From Blautia coccoides (GTDB lineage: Bacteria > Bacillota > Clostridia > Lachnospirales > Lachnospiraceae), in NCBI RefSeq assembly GCF_034355335.1, contig NZ_CP136422.1, forward strand, positions 2,762,501 through 2,826,500: DNA of 64,000 nt, read 5' to 3'. Positions 42,774 through 50,433 of the stretch are shown here, in pieces. Numbering within the stretch: position 1 is the first letter of the stretch; each line of letters begins with the position of its first letter. Made by a program: the position numbers and the translations under genes. The notes under the pieces are model-generated. The model was given only the letters and a program-made list of their open reading frames with translations, searched no databases and was not told the DNA's origin.

Positions 42774-43631
42774 TTAGGATGGCAGTTCCGGTGAAAAATA
42801 TTCTCTGATCCCGCTCCGTATCTTCTGAGGTGTATCGCCGTACAGCTTTTTAAATGTGCGCATAAAAACTTTGTAATTACTGATCCCGTTTTTTTCCATA
42901 AGCACAGTGATACTGTCGTCTGTGTTTTTCAGATCTTCATATAAATGCATTGTGCGGACAGAATTCAGATACTCCAGAAAAGTCTGTCCTGTGTATCTCT
43001 TAAACAGACGGCAGAAGTATTCGCGGCTTACAGCCAGGCTTGCGGCAGCGTCATCCAGAGTAAGCTGCTCTTGAAAATGGTTTCGCACCCAGTCCATAAC
43101 CTGTGTGACACGTTCCAGGTCTCTGTTGGCCCTGGTCTCCGGTGCGGAGGGGAAAGCAGAACAGAAATTTTTATATAGGTGGTACAGAAATTCGTAGAGG
43201 TTGGCCGCAAAAAAGAACTGATAGCCACTTTCCTGACAGGTATAGGCATCCAGCATATGTTCCAGATTCCGGCGCAGACTGGAAAAAACATCTGCTTTCT
43301 CTGCAGGTGTGATCATGGTCTGAAAATGCAGGTTTGTGCCGGATGGCAGGAAATTTTGGAGCTGTCCGGCGGAAATCTGCAGCAGAATATAGCTGACAGA
43401 GCCATTGGCCCGGGTCATGTGGAGTTCTTTGCTGTTGATGACCATCAGACTGCCTGGGGTGAGCAGATAGGAACCGGCCTGTACAACTGCGGTCAGCTCT
43501 CCTTTCATCATATATAAAACTTCCAGATAATCATGCCAGTGGGCAGGAATAGTCAGGTCTTTGCACTGGGAGAGCATGAATTTTGCAGGCAGACCGTTTG
43601 TCTCACTGATCTTCTCGTAATGGTATGGCAT
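42774..43631 (-). CDS. AraC family regulator with cupin domain
   Basis: A 285-residue regulator: N-terminal cupin (AHWHDYLEVLYMMKGELTAV with the sugar-binding strand set) and two HTH motifs in the C-terminal 100 residues (LTLDDAAASLAVSREYFCRL and a second ending NYKVFMRTFKKLYG). It diverges from the GH3 glycosidase gene and very likely controls it. The start at 43631 has AAAAGGAGAAAAG upstream; longer frames lack this site. Two matching bipartite sites lie in the intergenic region, one in its own leader. Confidence 0.9.
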   Translation of the reverse strand: MPYHYEKISETNGLPAKFMLSQCKDLTIPAHWHDYLEVLYMMKGELTAVVQAGSYLLTPGSLMVINSKELHMTRANGSVSYILLQISAGQLQNFLPSGTNLHFQTMITPAEKADVFSSLRRNLEHMLDAYTCQESGYQFFFAANLYEFLYHLYKNFCSAFPSAPETRANRDLERVTQVMDWVRNHFQEQLTLDDAAASLAVSREYFCRLFKRYTGQTFLEYLNSVRTMHLYEDLKNTDDSITVLMEKNGISNYKVFMRTFKKLYGDTPQKIRSGIREYFSPELPS

Positions 43632-43652
43632 GGACTTTTCTCCTTTTAGACA

Positions 43653-43679
43653 GTAACTGTGAGGGGACTGAACAGTTAT
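43653..43679. promoter_or_regulatory. bipartite operator copy 1 (AraC leader side)
   Basis: GTAACTG, 13 bases, CAGTTAT. This is the same arrangement as the site at 43820-43846, which differs only in the last base. The two centres are 167 bp apart. Confidence 0.6.
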
Positions 43680-43819
43680 CGTTTGATTTATCAATACTGA
43701 CAGAGAACCTTCTGGGAATATTCTAGCAAACCGGGAGGAAAATATCAATATCGGCCTATAAATAGTTAAAAAGAGCCGTAGAAATTTCCCTATTTATTCG
43801 TCATAATAAAAGACAGATA

Positions 43820-43846
43820 GTAACTGGAAAGACACAGAACAGTTAC
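43820..43846. promoter_or_regulatory. bipartite operator copy 2 (GH3 side)
   Basis: GTAACTG, 13 bases, CAGTTAC: a perfect 7-bp inverted repeat 34 bases before the glycosidase start codon. Confidence 0.6.
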
Positions 43847-43880
43847 GGTAAATACAGATAAGTGATCCGGGAGGAATACC

Positions 43881-46466
43881 ATGAAATTAAAAAACAAGAC
43901 ATTTACAGGAACTACTTCAAATGAAGTGACGGCCAGAGAGACAGAAAACAGAAAGCTTGCACGTTTGGCAGCAGCAGAAGGCTTTGTGCTTTTGAAAAAC
44001 CAGGACCATATCCTGCCTCTGAAAAAAGGGATAAAACTTGGCCTGTATGGTGCAGGTGCGGTGAAAACCATCAAGGGGGGAACTGGCTCCGGTGATGTAA
44101 ACGAGAGAGAATGTGTCAATATCTGCCAGGGTTTAGAAAATGCCGGATATGAGATCACGAGCAGCGCCTGGCTGGAGGCCTATGCATCCCTCTATGAGGA
44201 AACACGGCTGAAATGGCGGGATGAGATACTGGGGAAATTAGAAGCATATGACAACAATTTCTTTGAAGCATATTCCACCACACCGTTTTTTATGCCCTGT
44301 GGGAATCCGGTTGATGTGGATAAGGCTTCAGCCGATGGCGCGGACACGGCAATCTATGTATTAAGCCGTATAGCAGGAGAGAACGCGGACCGTCACGACA
44401 CAGAGGGAGATTATTATATTTCCGCAGAGGAAAAAGCGTTGATCGCCCAGCTTTCAAAAGCTTATGATTCTTTGGTGCTGGTCATCAATACAGGCGGCCT
44501 TGTGGATTTGGCCTTTGTGCAGGAATTTGACAATATAAAAGCTGTACTGCAGTTTGTACAGGCGGGACAGGAGGGCGGCAGTGCCTTCGCGGACGTGGTA
44601 TCCGGAAAAGTGACACCAAGCGGTAAGCTGGCTGATACCTGGGCTTTCGATTATAAAGACTATCCGAACAGTGAAACCTTCAGTTTTAAAAACGGGGATG
44701 TGAATACAGAAAAGTATCAGGAAGGCATTTACGTGGGATACCGCTACTTTGACACATTTGATGTACCCGTGCTCTATCCGTTTGGTTTCGGCCTTTCCTA
44801 TACAGACTTTATGATCTGTACGGAAGAGATTAAAACAGTAAATACAGAAAGCGGAAAGCCGGAGATCGCGGTAACTGTGAAGGTGACCAATACAGGAGAT
44901 ACATATTGCGGCAAAGAAGTCGTACAGATCTATGTTTCCTGTCCTCAGGGAAAACTGGCAAAAGAATACCGCCGTCTTGCCGGATTTGCCAAGACAGAGG
45001 AACTGAAGCCGGGAGAATCCTGCAGAATAACTATCACATTCCCGGTTTATCAGCTTGCCTCTTTTCATGAAGAAAATGCAGCCTGGGTTCTGGAGGAAGG
45101 AACCTATGGCGTCTGGAGCGGAAATTCCATTCAGGGCGCCAAGCTTGCAGGAAGTCTGTGCGTGGACAAGGATGCCATTTTAGTGCAGTGCGAACATATC
45201 TGCCCGGTAAAAGAGGAGCTGACAGAGCTGACACCGGACAGCAGCAGGATGAAGGAGAAGGAGGCAGCGTGGCTTGAAAAGGCGGCAGGGCTTCCCTCTG
45301 TACATATTGACGCGGAGAAAATAACAAAAGAGACAGTGGTTTACACAGAACTGCCGGAACGTTTTACCGGCAGGGCGGGAGAAATCGTGGAATCTCTTTC
45401 CGTAGAACAGCTTATTCAGATGTCTGCAGGCGATCCAGGGAAAGGCCAGGATGCAGTCCTTGGTTCTGCGGGGATCACTGTGCCCGGAGCAGCGGCTGAG
45501 ACTTCCTCCGCGGCATCCGGTGAGCCATGGAATCTGCCCTCAATAGCTCTGGCAGACGGTCCTGCAGGACTGCGTCTGAACCAGAAGTATCAGGTTGTGG
45601 ACGGGGAGATCGTGCGTGAAAACTTTATGAAATCCATTGAAAAAGGATTTTTTGCTGAGCCGTCACCGGAGGTGGGAACCGCGTACTATCAGTTCTGTAC
45701 AGCCATCCCTGTGGGAACCCTCCTTGCACAGACCTGGAATGCAGAGCTTGTAAAAGAAGTGGGGGAAATGATAGGAAAAGAGATGGAGCTTTTCCAGGTG
45801 ACTTTATGGCTTGCGCCGGGTATGAACATTCACAGAAACCCTCTCTGCGGAAGAAACTTTGAATATTATTCAGAGGACCCTCTGCTGTCAGGCATCATGG
45901 CTTCTTCCATGACTCTGGGTGTGCAGAAAGTGCCGGGATGCGGAACCACGATCAAGCATTTTGCCTGCAATAACCAGGAGGATAACCGTATGGGATCTGA
46001 CTCCGTACTCTCCGAACGTGCACTGCGGGAAATCTACCTGAAGGGATTTGAGATCGCGGTGAAGAATTCCCAGCCAATGTCTATTATGACCTCCTACAAT
46101 ATGATCAACGGCGTACATGCCGCCAATTGCTATGATATCTGTACCAGGGCGGCCAGAGATGAGTGGGGATTTGCAGGAGCTGTTATGACAGACTGGACGA
46201 CAACCTTTGCCTCACCGAGAGGTGAGTGTACAGCAGCAGGCTGTATGCGTGCGGGCAATGATATGGTAATGCCGGGTATACCAAAAGACCATGAAAATAT
46301 CCGCCGGGAACTGGAAGAGGGAACTTTGGATATCCGTGAACTGAAACGCTGTATCTGCAATACGGTAAATCTGATCCTGCAGTCCAACCGGTATGAGGAC
46401 GCGGTCAGCTATCTGGAACAGTTTGAAGGACTGGACGCATACCTGAGTGTAGAAAGATCAAATTAG
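43881..46466 (+). CDS. glycoside hydrolase family 3 enzyme with permuted domain order
   Basis: An 861-residue beta-glycosidase. The alpha/beta sandwich domain that normally ends GH3 enzymes comes first (AAAEGFVLLKNQDHILPLKK at about 34-53), followed by a fibronectin-III-like part (about 320-425), and the TIM-barrel domain lies in the C-terminal half. The nucleophile is Asp771 in VMTDWTTTF, near the end. This order is known from rumen and gut Clostridia glycosidases. There is no signal peptide, so it acts on imported oligosaccharides, such as beta-glucosides or xylosides. It is controlled by the divergent AraC gene. GGGAGGA precedes the ATG. Confidence 0.92.
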   Translation: MKLKNKTFTGTTSNEVTARETENRKLARLAAAEGFVLLKNQDHILPLKKGIKLGLYGAGAVKTIKGGTGSGDVNERECVNICQGLENAGYEITSSAWLEAYASLYEETRLKWRDEILGKLEAYDNNFFEAYSTTPFFMPCGNPVDVDKASADGADTAIYVLSRIAGENADRHDTEGDYYISAEEKALIAQLSKAYDSLVLVINTGGLVDLAFVQEFDNIKAVLQFVQAGQEGGSAFADVVSGKVTPSGKLADTWAFDYKDYPNSETFSFKNGDVNTEKYQEGIYVGYRYFDTFDVPVLYPFGFGLSYTDFMICTEEIKTVNTESGKPEIAVTVKVTNTGDTYCGKEVVQIYVSCPQGKLAKEYRRLAGFAKTEELKPGESCRITITFPVYQLASFHEENAAWVLEEGTYGVWSGNSIQGAKLAGSLCVDKDAILVQCEHICPVKEELTELTPDSSRMKEKEAAWLEKAAGLPSVHIDAEKITKETVVYTELPERFTGRAGEIVESLSVEQLIQMSAGDPGKGQDAVLGSAGITVPGAAAETSSAASGEPWNLPSIALADGPAGLRLNQKYQVVDGEIVRENFMKSIEKGFFAEPSPEVGTAYYQFCTAIPVGTLLAQTWNAELVKEVGEMIGKEMELFQVTLWLAPGMNIHRNPLCGRNFEYYSEDPLLSGIMASSMTLGVQKVPGCGTTIKHFACNNQEDNRMGSDSVLSERALREIYLKGFEIAVKNSQPMSIMTSYNMINGVHAANCYDICTRAARDEWGFAGAVMTDWTTTFASPRGECTAAGCMRAGNDMVMPGIPKDHENIRRELEEGTLDIRELKRCICNTVNLILQSNRYEDAVSYLEQFEGLDAYLSVERSN

Positions 46467-46540
46467 GCTGTCAGAGTAAGATAGGGCTTGTGGTGAGGGC
46501 AAAGTAAAAAGAACGCCCGGTAAAAGGAACTTATAAAGAG

Positions 46541-46570
46541 GGAGCGGGAGCAATGAATGCCCGCTCCTTT
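46541..46570 (+). terminator. terminator after the GH3 gene
   Basis: An 8-bp GC-rich stem (GGAGCGGG with CCCGCTCC at 46560-46567) and an 11-base loop followed by TTTCG. The stem is strong but the T run is short. Confidence 0.65.
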
Positions 46571-46707
46571 CGTATTGCTATTTTTTTGCTCCTTTATTAT
46601 AATAAAAACAGTTCCGAAACGGTTGTTGTCCGCTGACAAAGTCCTGTGGATCGTAACCGGTAACCGCGATATAGAAATGCTGAAAAAAGAGAAAGCAGGA
46701 GGTAGTC

Positions 46708-47055
46708 ATGAAAAAATGGTATAATGAAGAATATGAGTGGGAAATTGAGGTGACAGGGTTCCTTCGCAGTGAACATACGGAGAGATACTGCAGAAACGGT
46801 GAAGAGATCGGGGACAAGTATACCTGTACCTATGGCTGTCCTGTAAATGCGGATGGGCAGGGAATCTGCTCCAAAGTAATGATGATGATGTTTCCTGTTA
46901 TGGAGGCTGTCAGAAGCGGCGGAGATCTGGAGAACATCGGCGGGAACAGTAAATACAGCAAGGATATCGTATGTCCGGATGGCTGTGTTATGTTTAGAAT
47001 GACAGCGAAAAAACTTGATAATGAAAATTTTTATAAGGGTAAATTTTTTGATTAG
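46708..47055 (+). CDS. TIGR04076-family protein
   Basis: A 115-residue protein: a two-strand start (YEWEIEVTGFL), then EEIGDKYTCTYGCPVNADGQ, a CSKVMMMMFPVMEAVR helix and CPDGCVMFRMTAKKL. Paired Cys and the conserved YGCP/CPDG turns fit the small TIGR04076 family of unknown function, perhaps a redox or metal-binding module. AGGAGG lies upstream of the ATG. Confidence 0.8.
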   Translation: MKKWYNEEYEWEIEVTGFLRSEHTERYCRNGEEIGDKYTCTYGCPVNADGQGICSKVMMMMFPVMEAVRSGGDLENIGGNSKYSKDIVCPDGCVMFRMTAKKLDNENFYKGKFFD

Positions 47056-47211
47056 AATGTTTTTGGAAAATATTTTAAATTTTTGAAAGGATTCCTCCAT
47101 TACGATCGTTTTATTAATAGAAAGAGGTTTTTCACACTCTTTGACCGGTAAATTCCGGAAAAGAAAAACTTATAAACCATATCATAAAAGAGAAAAATTG
47201 GAGGAATGAAA

Positions 47212-47943
47212 ATGAAATTTCATAAAAGAAAAGTTTTGGCGGCAGCTGCAGCAGGTGTGATCCTGGCGGGTACTATGAGTACAGTGGTTATGGCAGGCGG
47301 CAAAGGGGAATACAGCCGTCTGTGGTGCCGGAATACGGTGTGCAGTGTGTATGGAGAGGATTGTCAGAATCCGGGGGAGTGTGTAAACGGAGCAGACTGC
47401 CGGAATCCGGGGGAGTGTGTAAACGGAGCGGACTGCAGGAACCAAGGTGATTGTGTAAATGGAACTGACTGCGGGAACCAGGGGGAGTGTGTAAATGGAG
47501 CAGACTGCCAGAATCAGAGGGAGTGTGTGAACGAATCAGACTCCCCAAACCAGAGTGACTTTACAGACAGTGCTGCTGGTCAGAGCCAGGTCAATGTAGT
47601 AAAGAATGTTTCCGGTCAGAATCAGACGAACACCCTTAGTAACACAGTTGGCCAGGAGCAGAGTGAAGGTGTGGATTCCACATACACTGAAACAGTTGTG
47701 GATGCTTCCGGGAGTTATGGAGAACACCATAGCGAAAATTACAGCGGTAGTAATGGGGAATACCACAACGGAAATCATAATGGAGATCACAGCGGAGACA
47801 ACGGTGAATACCACGACGGAAACCATAATGGAGATCACAGCGGAGACAACAGTGAATACCACGACGGAAACCATAACGGAGACCACAGCGGAAATAACGG
47901 AGAACATCACGGCGGAAATCATGGAAACCACCACGGAGAATAA
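47212..47943 (+). CDS. secreted Cys-ladder and His-rich repeat protein
   Basis: A 243-residue secreted protein. The signal peptide (1-28, ending VVMA) is followed by a 12-residue repeat of the type ECVNGADCRNPG, in which ten cysteines occur at exactly six-residue spacing (51, 57, 63 and so on to 105). A Gln/Asn/Ser-rich linker (110-170) leads to three 16-residue repeats EYHDGNHNGDHSGDNG (183-230) and a GNHHGE end. The Cys ladder suggests a coiled or beta-helical stack or thiol metal-binding; the His/Asp/Asn repeats suggest metal binding. GGAGG 7 bases before ATG 47212. It is followed by its probable sigma and anti-sigma genes. No family recognised. Confidence 0.75.
   Translation: MKFHKRKVLAAAAAGVILAGTMSTVVMAGGKGEYSRLWCRNTVCSVYGEDCQNPGECVNGADCRNPGECVNGADCRNQGDCVNGTDCGNQGECVNGADCQNQRECVNESDSPNQSDFTDSAAGQSQVNVVKNVSGQNQTNTLSNTVGQEQSEGVDSTYTETVVDASGSYGEHHSENYSGSNGEYHNGNHNGDHSGDNGEYHDGNHNGDHSGDNSEYHDGNHNGDHSGNNGEHHGGNHGNHHGE
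47377..47556 (+). repeat. 36-bp coding tandem repeat (Cys ladder)
   Basis: Five units of 36 bp (starting 47377, 47413, 47449, 47485, 47521), each encoding a version of ECVNGADCRNPG. Units 1 and 2 are nearly identical in DNA; the last has diverged. Unit number could vary between strains. Confidence 0.9.
47758..47901 (+). repeat. 48-bp coding tandem repeat (His-rich)
   Basis: Three units of 48 bp (47758-47805, 47806-47853, 47854-47901), each encoding EYH(N/D)GNHNGDHSG(D/N)N(G/S). The units are nearly identical in DNA, so the expansion is recent. Confidence 0.9.
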
Positions 47944-47981
47944 AACATTTTACTATATAAAGCCGAAAGGATTCTATTCAC

Positions 47982-48458
47982 ATGATGACAAAATGGGATA
48001 TCAATTTAATTGTGGAAGAATATGCAGATACCATAACCCGTATCTGTTATTCTTATGGAAAGAATTATGATGATACCCAGGACATTATGCAGAATGTGTT
48101 CTTAAAGCTGATGCGTGCTGATCCGGAATTTGACACAAAAGAGCACGAAAAGGCCTGGATCATCCGGGTCACTATCAATGAGTGCAAGGATTTCCTGAAA
48201 AGTATTTTTCACAGGCATACTTCCCTGGAGGAAGTACAGGAAATCCCCATAGAGGAAAAGGAGGATTTATCCTACATCAGGGAGGCTGTCCGGAAGCTCC
48301 CGGACAAATACAAATCTGTTATCTACCTTTTTTATTACGAAGGTTATACAGCAGTGGAAATAGCGGGAATCCTGCATAAAAAAGAAAATACGATTTATAC
48401 CTGGATGAACCGGGGCAGACAGATGTTGAAGGAAATGGTGGGAGGTGACCTAGAATGA
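47982..48458 (+). CDS. ECF-type RNA polymerase sigma factor
   Basis: A 158-residue sigma-70 family factor with region 2 (ICYSYGKNYDDTQDIMQNVF then LKLMRADPEFD, about 20-55) and region 4 (LPDKYKSVIYLFYYEGYTAV then EIAGILHKKENTIYTWMNRG, about 105-148), without regions 1 and 3, as in ECF factors. It overlaps the anti-sigma gene by 4 bp (ATGA) and starts 38 bp after the Cys/His-rich secreted protein gene, so the three form one operon, probably autoregulated. Confidence 0.92.
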   Translation: MMTKWDINLIVEEYADTITRICYSYGKNYDDTQDIMQNVFLKLMRADPEFDTKEHEKAWIIRVTINECKDFLKSIFHRHTSLEEVQEIPIEEKEDLSYIREAVRKLPDKYKSVIYLFYYEGYTAVEIAGILHKKENTIYTWMNRGRQMLKEMVGGDLE

Positions 48459-49171
48459 GCAGAAAGATCAGAGATGCATTTGAACCTGTGAAAGCAGGAG
48501 AACAGATGAAGGAAAGAACAAAAGAAGTCCTGACCGCCCAACTGGAACACTGCTCAAAGCGTCGTTTCTACCAAAGACCAGTATTTTACCGGACGCTGGC
48601 CGGGGCCTTGCTGCTGACATTGGTATTTGTGGGGAGCATGAGAGCGTACGAAATCAAAGCCGAGGCGGCATATATCACCATGGAAGGTCCGGTTGAGATT
48701 GGTCTGTCCGTAAACGGCAAGGACATAGTGATCTCGGCAGAGGGACTGAACACAGACGGAGAAAACATCGTCTCCCAGGTAGACGTCACAGGAATGCACT
48801 ACCAAGAAGCGCTGCAGGCAATTATGGAGAACGATTCCTACCAGGAGTGTCAGGGGGGAAAGGCAAAAGTGAAGGTTTCCTGTCATGACAATGAGCAGGA
48901 AACAGATATGCAGAAGAGTGCAGATGAGGCATGTCATTCTTACGGCCGGCAATACCGCCAACATCATGGCCAGGAACATGAGGAAGAGACGGAAGGACAT
49001 GTGGAAAGACATAACGGACAGAGCAGCGGGAAACATGGAGAGGATATCCGGGAAGAACCGCAGGGAGAGATACAGGGAGATCAGGAAAATCAGCAGGACG
49101 GCCAGTCATCCGGTGATCCGGGATACCGGGATGGGGAACATGGGCATGGAAATAAACATCACGGGGAGTAA
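48455..49171 (+). CDS. RsgI-like anti-sigma factor with His-rich extracellular tail
   Basis: A 238-residue single-pass membrane protein. The cytoplasmic residues 1-45 (RKIRDAFEPVKAGEQMKERT) probably hold the sigma factor, and a membrane helix follows at 46-63. Residues 71-130 (ITMEGPVEIGLSVNGKDIVI then SAEGLNTDGENIV) match the conserved outer domain of RsgI-like anti-sigmas, with EGP where others have the NP cleavage site. The tail (161-238) has 11 His plus many Glu, Gln and Gly and ends GNKHHGE, nearly the same as the end of the secreted protein two genes upstream. It may sense a metal or the secreted partner (inference). Confidence 0.8.
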   Translation: MSRKIRDAFEPVKAGEQMKERTKEVLTAQLEHCSKRRFYQRPVFYRTLAGALLLTLVFVGSMRAYEIKAEAAYITMEGPVEIGLSVNGKDIVISAEGLNTDGENIVSQVDVTGMHYQEALQAIMENDSYQECQGGKAKVKVSCHDNEQETDMQKSADEACHSYGRQYRQHHGQEHEEETEGHVERHNGQSSGKHGEDIREEPQGEIQGDQENQQDGQSSGDPGYRDGEHGHGNKHHGE

Positions 49172-49316
49172 GGATACAACGCAGTTCGCTGCGTCTCCTT
49201 CATTCGAGAAAAATCTTCCACAAACTGTGCCCGTACATCTCACGGAAAGTATTTTCCAGACACGCTTTGTGGTTCAGGAATGAAATAGTATCGTGGTGAA
49301 ATCTTATCACTGATTG

Positions 49317-49345
49317 CAGCATAGCCATTTCGGCTATGCTGTTTT
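49317..49345 (+). terminator. intrinsic terminator after the sigma operon
   Basis: A perfect 10-bp stem (CAGCATAGCC with GGCTATGCTG), a 5-base loop and TTTTG. It lies 145 bp after the anti-sigma gene. The stretch from 49172 to 49316 holds no gene that I can see. Confidence 0.9.
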
Positions 49346-49450
49346 GTATATTTATTACTGCCTCGGGAATGCCCTGCAAATGCAAGGCAGCACCAGGCGG
49401 GACAGAGGAGCTTAACGGTTACCAATTTTTTAATATACTTTGATTTCCTA

Positions 49451-49481
49451 TTGACTCTCACGTCCCGTGATAGTGTAAGAT
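49451..49481 (+). promoter_or_regulatory. MerR-type promoter with 19-bp spacer and operator
   Basis: TTGACT (49451-49456) and TAAGAT (49476-49481) are separated by 19 bp, the overlong spacing typical of MerR-controlled promoters. The spacer is filled by a dyad: ACTCTCACG (49454-49462), TCC, CGTGATAGT (49466-49474), 8 of 9 matching. The regulator gene directly downstream is therefore probably self-activated. Confidence 0.8.
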
Positions 49482-49511
49482 AAAGCTATGGACAGAAGGG
49501 AGTGTATTCAT

Positions 49512-50384
49512 ATGAAAACAGTAAAACAGGTTTCTGAGCTTTCAGGGATCAGCGTAAGGACATTACAGTATTACCATGAGATAGGGCTTCTGGAACCAAC
49601 GAAGCTGACAGATTCCGGCTACCGGTTATACGATGATGGAGCGCTGGAGACACTGCAGCAGATCCTCTTTTTCAAAGAACTGGATTTCTCTTTAAAGGAG
49701 ATCAAAGGGATCATAGAGGATCCGGCCTACGATAAAACGGCAGCGTATAGACAGCAAAAACAATTGTTGGAGGCAAAAAGGAAGAGGCTGGACAAAATGA
49801 TCTGTCTGCTGGAAAAACTGGAACAGGGGGAAAGGTGTATGAGCTTTGCGGAATTTGATACAAAAGAATATTTTGATATGCTGTCCGATTTCAGGAGAGA
49901 GCATGAAGATGCGGTTATAAAAAGCTTTGGAAGTATGGAGGCCTTCGATGAATGGGTGGATAAGTGGAAGGGAAAAGAGTCAATTCTGGTTGATGCGGCA
50001 ATGGAACACTATGGCAGCATGGAGCAATTTGTAGCCGCCATGAAAAATAATATGGAACGTATGCCTGATTTGATGGAAAGAGGGCGAAAACTCAAAGAAT
50101 CCGGTGGAATGGAACGGAATAAAGAGATGACCGAAGCGCTTGTATCTGACCTGACAAGGGATCCGGGGGCGGAGGAAGTGCAGGAGATCATAAAGGAATG
50201 TGTGGAAATGACAGAAAAACTGTACGAAGGGATGGAGATGGGAAAAGACTTTTGGGAAAGAACAGCGGACAGTTACCTGCATGAAAATGTATTAGTAAAG
50301 GCCATGGATAAGATGTATGGCAAAGGAGCTGCTGAATTTGTGGGAAGAGCTTATCAGTATTTTATTCAAAACAGAAAAGCATAG
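49512..50384 (+). CDS. MerR family regulator with TipAS-like ligand domain
   Basis: A 290-residue protein: MerR winged helix at residues 1-70 (VKQVSELSGISVRTLQYYHE then IGLLEPTKLTDSGYRLY), a dimer coiled coil (75-110), and a long helical C-terminal domain with DEWVDKWKGKE and QYFIQNRKA, like the TipAS antibiotic-binding fold. TipA-type proteins bind thiopeptides and activate resistance. ATG 49512 is chosen because the promoter's expected start (about 49488) excludes an earlier ATG. It faces the BceAB transporter genes tail-to-tail, which also relate to antimicrobial defence. Confidence 0.88.
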   Translation: MKTVKQVSELSGISVRTLQYYHEIGLLEPTKLTDSGYRLYDDGALETLQQILFFKELDFSLKEIKGIIEDPAYDKTAAYRQQKQLLEAKRKRLDKMICLLEKLEQGERCMSFAEFDTKEYFDMLSDFRREHEDAVIKSFGSMEAFDEWVDKWKGKESILVDAAMEHYGSMEQFVAAMKNNMERMPDLMERGRKLKESGGMERNKEMTEALVSDLTRDPGAEEVQEIIKECVEMTEKLYEGMEMGKDFWERTADSYLHENVLVKAMDKMYGKGAAEFVGRAYQYFIQNRKA

Positions 50385-50433
50385 GATGCAGACAGTTGGG
50401 GAGGCCGGGTAAAACTGGCTTCCCCAAAGTTTG

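Noticed and set aside
47377..47556. Regular 36-bp repeats resembling a CRISPR array
   Set aside because: There are no unique spacers; the units are contiguous, in frame and encode a 12-residue protein repeat. No cas genes are present.
47288..47934. Open frames opposite the Cys/His-rich gene
   Set aside because: They are low-complexity mirror frames of the repeats without ribosome sites.
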